From Allodiplogaster sudhausi (taxonomy: Eukaryota > Nematoda > Chromadorea > Rhabditida > Diplogasteridae): DNA of 64,000 bases. Location: NCBI GenBank assembly GCA_945643635.1, contig CALZFC010000043.1:289501-353500 (forward strand). Direction: 5' to 3'. Under the pieces are notes generated by a model. The model was given only the letters and a program-made list of their open reading frames with translations, had not been told where the DNA came from and ran no database searches. The position numbers and the translations under genes are program-made. Positions 36,481-48,808 of the stretch are shown one piece after another; positions within the stretch are counted from its first letter, which is position 1, and every line of letters begins with the position of its first letter.

Positions 36481-37435
36481 CTCCATCACTCTGTCTTCCT
36501 TTCTTACTCTTACTCACTCTCTCTCTATCTCTCTCTGTCTTCCTTTCTTACTCTCTCTCTCTCTCTCTCTCTCTCGCTCTCTCTCCCCCTCTCTTTCTCC
36601 TCTCCTCTCCTCTCTCTCTTTCTCTCTTTCCATCACTCTGCCTTCCTTTCTCTCTCTCTCTCCCTCTTTCTCTCGTATACTTTACTTCTTCCTTTCTCTT
36701 GTGGTACGGTCCAAAGTCACCACTATTTCTTTGTTTCCTTCCACTTGCCTCCCTTTGCCCCCTTCGACATAAGAATGACCAAGATGCTTTCCTTTAGAGT
36801 TTAAATCGGCCAATCTGAAATAACAAGACAAATAAACTGTGCTTTCGAAAAATGAGCAAGCTTATTTTAAGGCTACTGAACAGAATACGCTTTTCATTCT
36901 TTGCCATTCCATGCTAGTTAAAATAGAATATCTCCTTCTCTCTTTCTCTCACTCTGTCTTCTCTTTATATCACTCTCTCTGTCTTTCTCTATCTCGCAGC
37001 CTCACCATCTTTCAACCCTCTATTTCTCACTCTTTCTCTCGCTCTCTCTTCTCTCTCTCACTCTCTCTTTATCTCTATCAGTCTCCCTCTCCTTCCCGCT
37101 CACTAGCTCCGCCTTTCCGCATTGCCCTGTCTCTGGAAGGGCACTGCCTTTTGCTTTCATCTCCAGCAGAAATGCCACACCGAATGTTGCGAAAATCTGC
37201 ATAGCTTCAAACTACTTAACACTAGACGTCTGGTCTTCAATTTTCTCTACGACGTTCTCTTATTCCGCCTCTCGGTCTCACCATTTTCGTGCTCTCGTAA
37301 TCTCTTTCTCTCTGTCTCTCTCTCTTTCTCTCTCTCTCTCTCTGTCTCTCTCTTTCTCTCTCTCTCTGTCTCTCTCTTTCTCTCTCTCTCTGTCTCTCTC
37401 TTTCTCTCTCTCTTTGTCTCTCACACTCTCGTTCT
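34561..37435. repeat. Cluster of (GA)n and (CT)n microsatellites
   Basis: GA-rich on the plus strand at 34561-34695 and 35875-35995; CT-rich at about 34930-35065, 35610-35715, 36420-36690, 36945-37085 and 37295-37435. They separate the short exon candidates of this poorly resolved region and generate many spurious Ser/Leu or Arg/Glu frames. Confidence 0.9.
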
Positions 37436-38040
37436 CTATTTCACTCTCCCTCGGATTCTCTTGTTCTTCCTCACCTTCCGTCTCTCATCCCCACTTCTTC
37501 GCTTGCTGTCATCTTCATGCCCCAAGCTGCCCCTTACGTTTTTCCCTTACGTGACTGCATTCTGTTTTGAAAACAAAAATCAATCGGCTAGGTTTGGAGA
37601 AAATGCATGTAAAGCAGGCAGGAAAGCTGCACTCTCGCTCTCCACTTGAAGACTCACCCTTAAACTGCAACTTCGTCAACTACTTCTTCTACCTTCCACT
37701 GCAATTCTTCTTCTCTCCCTCCCTATTTTTTCTTCGGAATTCTTCTGAAAAAGTTCCCTACTTCAATGGAAAAGGAAACTACTAAAATGGTAGTCGAGAT
37801 GAGTGACGCGGAGATTAATCTTGTAAAGGTTAATTTAATGTTCTATATGAGGCCACAAATTTCGAATCACACTATGATTTGCAAAAAAACTGATTCTTCT
37901 ATAAGAAAAAGGAGTAAAACTACTCATAATACGTACATATCTACGGGAGAAAGAAGTACAGGTGTTTCGAAATATTCTTCCTGAAGCGCTAATTAACGGG
38001 GACGTTTTTTTGAGAAATATTTAGTTTGAACTGAAACATA
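36690..38040. other. Region without a resolved gene
   Basis: Between CT tracts there are a few short open plus-strand stretches (about 37120-37290 and 37640-37790) that could be exons of the downstream plus-strand gene, but no family match or complete splice chain was found. Confidence 0.35.
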
Positions 38041-38050
38041 ATCTTAATTT

Positions 38051-38121
38051 AAAAAAAGAGAGAGAGAGAGAGCGAGAGAGAGAGAGCGAGAGAGAGAGAG
38101 AGCGAGAGAGAGAGAGAGAGA
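38051..38121. repeat. (GA)n microsatellite
   Basis: Seventy bases of GAGAGAGC-type repeat on the plus strand, just upstream of the membrane-span exon. Further CT tracts at 38405-38490 and 38735-38850. Confidence 0.9.
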
Positions 38122-38139
38122 AGCGATCTCGATGTATTT

Positions 38140-38769
38140 GTAGGAACACAACCGCCGTCGAGTGAAGAGGGTGGTAGTGGTTGTTGTGTGTGGACTGACC
38201 GTACTGGCTTCTCTTATGGTTCTCTTCTCACTTTCGCTTGGAAGTCGAATCGATACTCTCGGTAAGCCTTTTTCTTTCTTTTAGTAGAATAGAAGGATTT
38301 CGCTGTGCATGTCAGTCTTGCACATCATCAACTAATTCTTTTCCCTAAATTTTCGCTACTGCCGGTTTCCCTCTTTTCATGGTGTCGCATAGCAACTCAC
38401 GCATCAGCTTCTTTTCTCTCACTCTCTTTATCTCGCTCTCTCTCTATCTCTCTCTCTCTCTGCCTCTTTCTCTCGCTCTGCATTCTCTTTTCACTCTCGT
38501 AATGTCTGCTGCGCATATCCTCCAATTATCACCTTTTTATACACTTTGATCTTAGCCAAAAGGCCGAGAAGCGATTCCAAATCAAGTCGATCTCGCAATT
38601 TGGAGCTAAAATATTGGCGGACTAAAAGCAGATTGAAAGGAAGCGCGGGATTTCATCCTTGCAGTGAAGAAAGCCATGATTGAACGAGAAGCCACTCCTC
38701 CCCATGCGATGCACTTGTCGCCGTGACCGTTCTCTCTCCCTTATCCTCTCTCTCTCTCCTCTCTCTCTT

Positions 38770-38800
<31 letters not shown>

Positions 38801-39320
38801 GCTCTCTTTATCTCTCTTCTCTCGCTCTCTTTCTCCCTCTTCCTCGGGTCGTCTTCACTCAACGCCTCAACTACGGGCAAACGTGCCGGGTTCTCTTCAA
38901 AGAAAACTCCATTGCATAATCATTTCTCTATGTTGTCAATTCAGTAGTTCTTTTCACAAGTCAATAAATTGTATAAAGGATGAGAAGAAGGTGAAGGTCG
39001 ACAATCATTATCTACAGCAGTCAACCACTTAAAGGAAGTATCCGACGAAAAAATAACTTCTTCTTTTATATTCCCATATGATCAAGTCTGGCCTAAAAGA
39101 TCGATTAGAGGTGATCCCGCTTTACGAAAGTCTGTATTTAGCCAGAAATTTGCATTTGTTTTTTGGAATACGGTAGAAAACGTCTCTGTCGATGAATACG
39201 GTGTATGCTCAAATCCAAGCAAGGAGTGCCAATGGGTGGGAAGAAGCGGCAGTCTCTGCCTGTCTTGCCCACTTAGCACCCCATTTTCACCAAGGGATGA
39301 GAGATACAGACGTTAGAGAA
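38140..39320 (+). CDS. Putative type II membrane protein, fragmentary exons
   Basis: The exon after acceptor TTTGTAG (about 38142) reads EHNRRRVKRVVVVVVCGLTV and continues hydrophobic (ASLMVLFSLSLG) to a GTAAGC donor at about 38262: a positively charged stretch followed by one membrane span, as in a type II signal anchor. A later stretch (about 39033-39315) is open for about 90 codons with SVFSQKFAFVFWNTVENVSV and a cysteine-rich end (ECQWVGRSGSLCLSC), ending at TAG. Whether these belong together is inferred. The second part lies between small inverted repeats, so it could instead belong to a mobile element. Family unknown. Confidence 0.35.
38540..38575 (-). ncRNA. U2 snRNA 5'-end fragment (probable pseudogene)
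   Basis: On the minus strand from 38575 the sequence reads ATCGCTTCTCGGCCTTTTGG, then CTAAGATCAAAGTGTA, which matches the first about 35 bases of U2 snRNA with one extra A in AAGTG. It then diverges: the branch-site-pairing GTAGTA element, Sm site and 3' stem-loops are absent. It is therefore a truncated U2 copy or retro-fragment, not a functional gene. Confidence 0.8.
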
Positions 39321-39482
39321 AAGCGAGACAATGAAAGAAGTCGAGAGAGGTTAGATACACATACGTTTCACATTTGAAATTTTGTAGCGGGCGCTCAAAA
39401 AAGGCTCATCCAGTTGGGAGTTTAGCACAGTTTGAAACGTAATTTTATTAGATACGGTATTCTTTCGTCGGATACTTCCTTT
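39026..39482. repeat. Short inverted repeats bounding a 0.45-kb segment
   Basis: AAAGGAAGTATCCGACGAA near 39033-39051 and its exact inverse near 39464-39482, each adjacent to TTAAAGGAAGTA-type text. They may be the ends of a small mobile element that includes the cysteine-rich open stretch, or a chance local inversion. No target duplication was identified. Confidence 0.6.
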
Positions 39483-39878
39483 AAAGGAAGTAACAAAAAG
39501 AAAGAAAAGAGTGTAGTGATCATCGCAGCTTCGCTTCCCTCTTCCGCTCGTTCCGATGTTGCTTGTATGAAGGCATCATTATTGGGTCGCATGCTGTCGG
39601 GAATTCCTGTTAATCAGGAAATCTAATTTTCTCCCTACTCTCACATCTGCTTTTCATGCCTTCTCTTTTTGCCCTTTCATCCTTTCCATACTTTCTGTAC
39701 AACCTCTCTCCGTACTCTCAAATTCTCGCTCTCTCTAATCTATGTTTCTCTACATCTCTCTCGCTTTCCACTCTAAAATTCTATTCTTCATCTCTAAAAT
39801 TCTATACAAGTTTTTGTGTGTAACTGCATCGAAATTCATCAAAATAATGGAAACGCTTGCATGTCATGCATAGACATA

Positions 39879-41453
39879 CAGTGGCGCTCAGAGAAACGTG
39901 AACTTTTGGTTTTTCACACATATTTTCCTTCAAAGTTTATGAAAGTTAATGAAATTTTCAGGGTTGCTTCTTTATACTGTCAGATCATTAGTAGCAGATT
40001 ATTGGTTTCATTGATCCACTACAGGTCAAGAAAAAATCAATAATTTGAATTACCCAGTTTTGCACATTTATGCGTGCTAGACAAAATGATTTATTTCTTT
40101 GGTATTTTGGTAGTTTTTATTGGATAGATGGTTGATATTTATTCTAGAACATCTCTGTGATAACTTTTTGGTCTAATAGCTATTTTATCACATGCGGTTA
40201 CATGATGCCTGCCTCCAGGTCTAGATCCATGCATGCGGCCTGAGATGCAGAAGATATAGGAGGATAAAATCCATCATTTACTGCTATACTATGGTAATAA
40301 TGATTTTAACATATTTGCAGAGAATCATTGAACTTATTCAGAAGGCTATTTGAGCTGTGGAAATTAAGTGCCAGCTATTTGTGCACACTTTAGATACCAC
40401 GGTCAACTTTGGTCCGCAACGCGGAAGTGCTAAAAGTGATGTTGTGCGGGGGTCCGTTTTTGGAAAACGGTTTTGTCTATCTATTGTGATAGTTAATAGG
40501 CTTTTCCACATTCAGAAGCCCTATTTCATCCCTGGCTTGATGAGGCCACAAGGAACAGCAGATCGTTTGAATGTACCCTGGCATAGAGGAGTACGGTGTA
40601 TTCACCGCTGTCTGTTTTACCTAAATCGCAACCTTAAATTAACTAATTGAGATTAAGGCTATTGCAGAACGCTCTGTTGTATCGATTAAAGTTAATTTTG
40701 ACACGATCTAAAAAATTTCAGGTCTAGTTCCTGCCTTCTAGAGCACCGTACAATTCAAAGGTTAGGTACATTCAAACGATCTAAACCTTCCTTTGTGGCC
40801 TCGTGATGCCAGAGATGAAATATAGCTTCTGAATGTGGAAAAGCCTGTTAACTATCATTATAGATAGGCAAAACGGTTTTCCAATCACGGAGCCCTGCAC
40901 AACACACTATTTTTGGCACTTCAAAGTTCACCGGGTTGTTTAAAGTGTGCAAAAATTGTTAGCACCTAATTTCCACAGCGCAATTAACCATTTAAATTAG
41001 TTTAGTAATTACCTTCGAATATATGGACATCATTAATACTCTAGGCATAGCAGTAAATGATGGATTTTATCCTCCTATACCTTCTGCATCTCAGGCCGCA
41101 TGCATGGATCGACCTGGAGGCAGGCATCATGTAACCGCATGTGATAAAATAGCTATTAGACCAAAAATTTATCACAGATGTGTTCTAGAATAAATATCAA
41201 CCATCTATCCAATAAAAACTACCAGAATCCCAAAGAAATAAATCATTTTGTCTAGCACGCATAAATGTGCAAAACTGGGTAATTCAAATTATTGATTTTT
41301 TCTTGACCTGTAGTGGATCAATGAAACCAATAATCTGCTACTAATGATCTGACAGTATAAAGAAGCAACCCTGAAAATTTCATTAACTTTCATAAACTTT
41401 GAAGGAAAATATGTGTGAAAAACCAAAAGTTCACGTTTCTCTGAGCGCCACTG
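39879..41453. mobile_element. Palindromic Tc1/mariner-like element, TA-flanked (1.6 kb)
   Basis: Termini CAGTGGCGCTCAGAGAAACG and the inverse, flanked by TA on both sides (39877-39878, 41454-41455). Almost the whole element is an inverted duplication: text at 39879-40640 recurs inverted at about 40690-41453, leaving a loop of only about 50-100 bases. CAGTGGCGCTCAGAGAAACGTGAAC-type ends are like those of Tc1-family transposons. No open transposase. The right end lies 50 bases from the CDK10 stop codon. Confidence 0.9.
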
Positions 41454-41503
41454 TATTTCATTGAGAAAAGGAGGCAGATCTACCAGAACAGTTCGATAGG
41501 GAG

Positions 41504-42084
41504 TTAACCAACTTCGAAATACTTGTGCTTCAAAGCATTCTTGGCAGTGATACGGAAGACGGGGTTGTATATGAAGAGATCGATCGTTGAGCAGTTGGAG
41601 GGTGGCAGGGGAGGCTCTCTCGAAGCGGGTCTGTCAAGGGAGGAATTCTTTCTTCACCCCTGCACTTTTAGGCTGAGCACTAACCGAGATGTTGTTGAAT
41701 GGTTGTTCGGGGAGTGAAAAGGATTGCAATTTGGCAGAGTGCCAAGCTCGGCCAAAGCTTCAGATTTGGGGTGCCAAGGAGATTCACGATGCGGTGGACC
41801 TGGAAAGAGAACAAACTGGATCTCACCAATTATGATGTCGAAAGCAGGTAAGTCAATGAACATGAAGAGGAAATAAAAGATAAGACAAAGAATGGAGAAG
41901 AACCCAGAATAAAGGATGGAAGGGGAGGCCAACCTGCTCGATCTCAGTCTTGCCAGGCAAGAGAGGCTGCTGCAGAAGAAGCTCGCCCAGGATGCAGCCT
42001 ACTGCCCACAAGTCAATGGCCGCGGACTGGAACCGTGAACCGAACAGTAACTCAGGGGCACGATACCTTCAATATCAGAATAAC

Positions 42085-42135
<51 letters not shown>

Positions 42136-43130
42136 AGAGAGAGGAGAGAGAGGACATGGAGGAGAGAGCAAGGAGAAAGGAAGAGAGGAAGATTTGGGAG
42201 AGAGAGGATATGGATGAGAGAGTTAGGAGAAAGGAAAAGAGGGAGATTGGAGAGAGAGTGAAATACGACCAGAGAGTGACAACGCAAGGAGTCATGGGAG
42301 TCTTCTCATCACAGAAGCTGCGCGCCAGTCCAAAGTCAGCAACTCGGAGAATTCCAGATGAGGTTAGGAGGAGATTTGAGAGCTGAGGGAAGACTCTTCG
42401 TCGTTCTTCTTTCATTCACTGCAAACCTTGAGATCCCGATGGATGACCGAATTGTAATGGAGGTACACCAGGGCTTGCAAGAGCTGCTTCAGCAGACATT
42501 TCATCTGCGACTCAGTGAAGGGCTCCTTGTAGTGCTCAAGAATCGTCGTGAGATCCTAAGCAAAACTTATCCTCAATATCCTAAATGCAGAAGTGAGAGC
42601 GAAATGAGGGCAAGAGAGATAGAGGTAGGGAGAGAGTGAGAGAGAGAGAGTGCGAGAGAGAGAAGAAAAGAGTGAGAAAGGAGAGAGTGAAGGCTATAAA
42701 AATGAAAAAGTGGACCTGCTCTGCGAATTCCATGACAAGGAAGACACTTTCCACGTCCCTCGCAACGGCAACATCAATGAGTTTGACAATGTTGGGATGC
42801 TGCAGGTGACGGAGGAGAGAGACTTCTCTGAGGATGGACTCGCTGATCCCTTTGTAGATCACCTCCCGTCGCATCTTCTTCAGTGCCACCTGAACCAATT
42901 CCTTTCCCTTCACTCCCCTCCCATGAAATGACTGACAATCTCCCCTGTCGTCGTGTCCCTTGCTCTGTACACAACTCCATACGTCCCTGCTCCCACTCGG
43001 TTCAGCTTCTCGAACTCGTTCACTCTGCGGCAGTCTCCGTAGGAATGCGCAGTCTGAAGAGTCCTTTCCATAACAACAAATGCCTGTGTTATACCTGTGA
43101 GATGGTGCGTCTCTTCCCACTCTGAAGAGA
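41504..43130 (-). CDS. CDK10: Cyclin-dependent kinase 10 (apparent frameshift near C-terminus)
   Basis: CDK10 is a Ser/Thr kinase partnered by cyclin M. From the left end of the gene product: [20 protein letters not shown] (glycine-rich loop) with ARDTTTGEI, a GTCAGT-type donor, then [18 protein letters not shown] and [26 protein letters not shown] (hinge), then a catalytic-loop region, [20 protein letters not shown] (DFG) and [10 protein letters not shown] (activation segment), the APE-region/helix F exon, [18 protein letters not shown], and a last exon [20 protein letters not shown] before TAA 41504-41506. Between LKLWPS (about 41755) and LPEQPFNN (about 41715) the reading frame shifts by one base with no room for an intron. 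The exact first exon (near 43120, SGKRRTISQ) is uncertain. Confidence 0.9.
42085..42160. repeat. (GA)n microsatellite in CDK10 intron
   Basis: GA repeat on the plus strand, (CT)n on the sense strand, just upstream (in minus order) of the exon encoding the kinase C-lobe start. Confidence 0.9.
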
Positions 43131-43995
<865 letters not shown>

Positions 43996-44700
43996 TCACG
44001 AGATCAGCCCTTCACTGCCTGACTCAGCATTCCAACTGCACGCGCATCTTGTCGGCCTTCCGAGTCGGGGCCTGCCAATGAGACAAGTGAGGTGGAGAGA
44101 GACTGCCAAGATGGAGAAGAAGGAGAGAGGAGAGGAGAGAGAGTGAGAGAGAGAGAGAGTGTGTGTGAGAGAGTGAAAGACTGACAAGATGGATGACTTG
44201 AGGAAGTCCCCCTTTGCCTGGCACTGGTGGTGGCAGAAGAAGACTCGGAAGGAGGAGCGGAGGGAGAAGAGGGGGAGTGGGAGAGCGAGTCCGGGTTCGT
44301 ACTCATGGACTGGTAGCAGGAGTCGCAGGCTCTCTTCTGCTGGCCCCACCCCTCCAGCACGTCGTGGTAGTGATGGCCAGAGCAGTTCGCGCACACTTGA
44401 CGGCCACACGACCTGCACCTCTTTCCTTTCTACCGCAATCCAATCTTCTTCTTCAAAAGAGGCACAAACTTGCAATGATGTGGATTGATGAGAGTGATCC
44501 TATTGAATGTTGTGTGGCAAAGGGCGCACTTCGGCTGATGGAGAGCGAAGCCTGGCCCGGCCCGGCCGGGCTGGGCCGAGACTTCACTCGAATCAACGAT
44601 TGATGTGTCTGACAGGGCACGATGCAAGGAATCCGTCTCCGAATCCATGCCAAACGTGTCCTCCAGAATCTACATTCAAAACTATTAGAAAAGAAAAAGG

Positions 44701-44740
<40 letters not shown>

Positions 44741-47325
44741 TGGAAGCAGACGAGTGAGATACCATTTTGTCGGAAGAACTGCCAGAGTGGTCGGTGAGTT
44801 CAGAAGTAATCCTCCTTCTGCTGAGTCTGACTGTCTCATTCTGCACTCTCAACTCCTCCTAAACGTGAGTCTCTGGTAAGAGCGCATCGAAACACTGCAA
44901 TTCTTAAGAAACGAAAAGTTTTTTTTTTCAGTTGAAAAGAATAATTGGCGATGAATGACAGACCTTCTTGTTAAGTCTGCGAACAGCTTCCTGAAGGGGG
45001 TCGATGACTCGCACGAGGCCATCCACATCCACGAGAGTGTGGAGAAGACGTTTGCTCGGAGGGGCTGGACCATCCTCTCGACGCACAACTCCACTCACTC
45101 GACACTCCTCAACCACACTTCCATTCCATTCTTCAGCTCCATTCAACTCCAACTGCGAGCGAACACTTCCAAGTCTATCGAAGGGAAATGAGTTGGAAAA
45201 AGAAAGAAGAGGGACTAACAACTTCGTGCTGTTCATGCTCGATTCCATGCGAAGGAGGTCGAGAGGGTCGATATGAAGGCGTGCTGCAATGGATAAGACA
45301 ACATTCAGTAGAACTTCTCTACTTCATTCCGGCAATTACATAGTTCTTATATAAGGATGTAAACACGCACAGAAGAGAATAAGAAGTATCCACGGCGGAA
45401 GAAGACAAACTTTCCGAACTCTTCGACTTCATCAGACCCCTCGACTCGTCGTGCACTGAAGGTTGCACAGCAGGATTTGCTGTCTAAAATGAAAGGAGAG
45501 AGAGAGAAAGAAGGAAAGAGAGGGGGAAGGGAGAGAGAACGAGAGAGACATAGAATGGGGAGAGTAAGAGAGATTGACGAGGATGAGAAACTTCTTAGAT
45601 TAAAGCAAAGCACTTGTACGAGTAAAGAAATAAAGTGTGGAATAATAAGAAACCAAGTTGTGAGCCATAATCAGCGCCTCTGCTTCGCTGCAATTGTAGA
45701 GGAAGTTCCAGAGCTGAAGAGACTGAACCCCCTCGGGGACCTTCAACCGCCGGTTCTCTTCCACAGGAGAGTAAACCTTGTTCGCCAGCTGGAAGAACAA
45801 CGATTTTTCAAGTCCCAAGCGTATACAATTACTCTCGGCCTTTTTTTTATAAGCAACTCATTTTCTCTTTTATCACCTCCCTGATACATCGTCTCTTAAA
45901 GTTCAGCAGTTTTTTAACTTCCTTCGTCTCCATCTCTCTCTCTCTCTCCTCTCTCTCTCTCCATCTTGCTCCTTCATCTCTCTATCACAATAATTTTCAT
46001 ATTCGCACCATAAACAAATCAGGCGAAAAAAGTAAGTCAAACTGTTTTAAATTAATATATGTCACAGATTAGAGAAAATGTTAAAATGTACCGATTCATT
46101 GGACTTGTTAAGGAATTGCCAGACAGAAATGCCGGGTTTGTTGGGAAGACCAGGAGAGGAAACCGAAGAAGCTTCCTCCATTTCACGGAGACAATTGAAA
46201 CTGAAGGTCGTGAAGAGACCCGAGTGCGCGTGCTGTGCCAGTTTCACCTGAAGAGAACAACTAAAGACTGAGAAAGAAGAGAGAAAGAAACTGACGAGAT
46301 AGACAGAAGAGAACTCGAACTCCCCCGTGTACTTGAGATACAATTGGTGCACTGCATCCAGGAACTGCACGAAGACCGGCGCGCGCTCGTTCTCCACGTT
46401 GCAGCCGATTCCGTGACGGTCTGCGAACTTGTGACCGAGAGCCACCCACTCCAGTCGGACCAACTCCTCCATGCCCTGTGCAGAATTCATTACCATCCTG
46501 CCCTTTCTTCCTCTCTCTCTCCTTCTCTCCCATAAACTACCTCAAAAGTGCGATAGTATGGATCTGCGATGATTTTAATGAGAGAGACGAGCTGGGCAGT
46601 TCTGTCCCAGCCATCAGAGCAATGGACAAGAACATTTCTGCCTTCGTCAAGAAGAAGATGGACAGCGAAGGCCGACTGCTTGAGCAGAAGGGCAAGGTTA
46701 GTGAACCAGTTCGTGTTCTGCAGATTCTGCAAAGAATCCTCATTTCTGTTCGCTATAACATTTGAAGTGAGCCTTTAAAGTGACAAAGCTCAATAAGAGA
46801 TATCTTGAGGAGATACCAAAAGGAAGGAAGACTGTTCAACGGGAGGAGTCAGCAGTTCCTTCAGGCCGAGAAAACTCGTCCGAACCGAGTGAATGTTTGG
46901 CAGGTTAAAAAACTCTACGGTACAGCAATCGTAGTAATCTAAAGAAGTAAAAGAATTTACATGACTAAAAGAAGAACGCCTCTGTACGGACCGACGTTTT
47001 CGAATCCGCCGCCCTTGATTCGATTGCCCGTGGCGGCGTTGTAGGACCGAGCGTCGAGGATTACCGTCCCAGCCTCCGCTCCTAGGAAATACTATTCCTC
47101 AAGATTCCAATGCATCGTCAAACTAAAATAAAAAAAGCTGCACCTTCTCCTCTCTTCATCCGGGTGTAGTCGTTTACTGCCTTCACTAACTTTTGATCAC
47201 TTCCATTACGCCAGAATAGTAGACCTGCACGAGGTTGGGATGCCCTAAAAACAACAATAAAATTCGTTTTAATAGCTAGGAAAGACAGCAAAAGAAGGTG
47301 TGAGGGAGAGAGATAGACAGTGAAA

Positions 47326-47363
<38 letters not shown>

Positions 47364-48151
47364 GAGATAGAGGAAAGGGAGAAAACGAAGTGAGCAGATG
47401 AGAAGCAGGGAAAGAAGGGAAACGGTAGGAAAAAGCCTGCGCATAATTTTCAGTCATCCTTCCTGATAAAAAAATCTTCATTTCGAATAAAATGCATTAC
47501 TCATACATACAGTGCTGAACAAGGTCCCTCTTGGCTGCATAAAAACTTGCTGAATCCACCAGGCCTGCTAAGAGAAAAGTTAAAAGATACAAAAAGGCAT
47601 TTTCTTCCAATAAACGTGATTTATGACCGAAAAAAAAGGATTTTGTTTTTGGCTTTGAACCCTCCCCCTTCTCCGGCCTGAAGTCATGCACCGGACCTTG
47701 TTCAGAACTGGGTTTATACCAATAAAGCACAAAAAAAACACTCTCTCACTCATCCTTCCTCAGACTTTTGAGCGCCCCATTTTAAAGTATGGAAAGAGCA
47801 CCTGAGAAGAGTGACGTGTTTGTGGGTGGAATGCCAGACGACGACGGGAAGACGGCCCCCGAAGCGGAAAGAGGCGGAGTCAGAGACTTCTTCCTCCTTC
47901 AGGGCCGACGGAACAATGAATTCTCGTGGATAAGAAGGACAAATTCTGCAGCCATTGGGGAACATTTGCAACATGCAATCGGTAAAGAAAATATATTGTT
48001 CACAAAATGCACGATGTAGAAAAGGGATAACTAACTTGTATAATGAATTGGTAGTGTCAATGCGGAAGAACTTGCAGTCCAGCTCAAAGCGATCGAATTC
48101 TTTTCTGACGCTGTAGGCAATGTCAGGAACTGCAAGAAGCACCTATCTACC

Positions 48152-48237
<86 letters not shown>

Positions 48238-48808
48238 ATGTACATATAAAATGTATAAATACTTTACATATCAAGAAAAGAAATTTAGTTGCTTACTGGT
48301 AGTTTAAAATTTCCGCCAACCTGTAGGGGCATCATGTTCTCGATGGTGGCTAAGCCATGGAATGGCTGCTTTCTGGTTGGCAGCAGCGAAAGACCAGAGG
48401 AAGAGCCTGGAGGTGTCGCTCTCGCAGTACGCTCGCTGCATGATCTTCGCGTACCAAGTGCGGGCTTGTTCAGTCGACTGCGCTGCCAATCTCAAAACCA
48501 CATCCTTTTTACAAAAAAGCTGCTTCTCCCTACCGAATAATCCGACCCTCCTTGCATGAAATATCGATCTGATAATTTCCGCGCGAGTTGACAGTGTCGA
48601 TGTTCGTGACCGGCACGCAGGCAATGCCCTTGGTCTCCTTGCCGACAACGATGATTCTGTGCTTCGTGATGTAAAGGGTGGCTTGGTGCAACTCTGCGCT
48701 CTCTTCGTGCTCTTCGCCGGGCAGCAAGTCGACTGGCAGGCCGTCCTCTTTATCAGGCTCATTCGTTGTAACCATTGCTTCCATCTGCCTCATCTGAACA
48801 ACAAGCAA
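43996..48808 (-). CDS. MTMR3: Myotubularin-related phosphoinositide 3-phosphatase with C-terminal FYVE (MTMR3/4 type)
   Basis: MTMR3/4 remove the 3-phosphate from PI3P and PI(3,5)P2 on endosomes. N-terminal PH-GRAM: about 48800-48540, ATLYITKHRIIVVGKET and VPVTNIDTV. Next come RIDTTNSLYK, NGCRICPSYPREFIVPSALK, GRLPVVVW, ARASQPRAGLLFWRNGS, VILDARSYNAATGNRIKGGG and IHSVRTSFLGLKELL. The catalytic P-loop is VLVHCSDGWDRTAQLVSL (near 46640-46590) with the nucleophilic Cys and Arg present, followed by LEWVALGHKFADRHG, APVFVQFLDAVHQLYLKYTG and LWNFLYN. A linker with a predicted helix lies near 45090-44930. FYVE zinc finger: PKCALCHTTFNRITLINPHH, split by an intron from CANCSGHHYHDV and ACDSCYQSM. The stop is near 43996-44004. 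Introns hold GA and AT tracts. Family-level call is firm; MTMR3 versus MTMR4 cannot be separated. A possible 5' exon lies near 49590-49700. Confidence 0.9.
44700..44742. repeat. (GA)n in MTMR intron
   Basis: Short GA tract, (CT)n on the sense strand, upstream of the FYVE exon acceptor. A similar tract lies at 47325-47362 in another intron of the same gene. Confidence 0.85.
48153..48240. repeat. (AT)n microsatellite in MTMR intron
   Basis: About 75 bases of perfect AT dinucleotide repeat followed by ATATGTATATATATAATG. The Tyr-Ile frame through it is an artefact. Confidence 0.97.

Noticed and set aside
48120..48302. Tyr/Ile-rich frame
   Set aside because: It is the translation of an (AT)n microsatellite.
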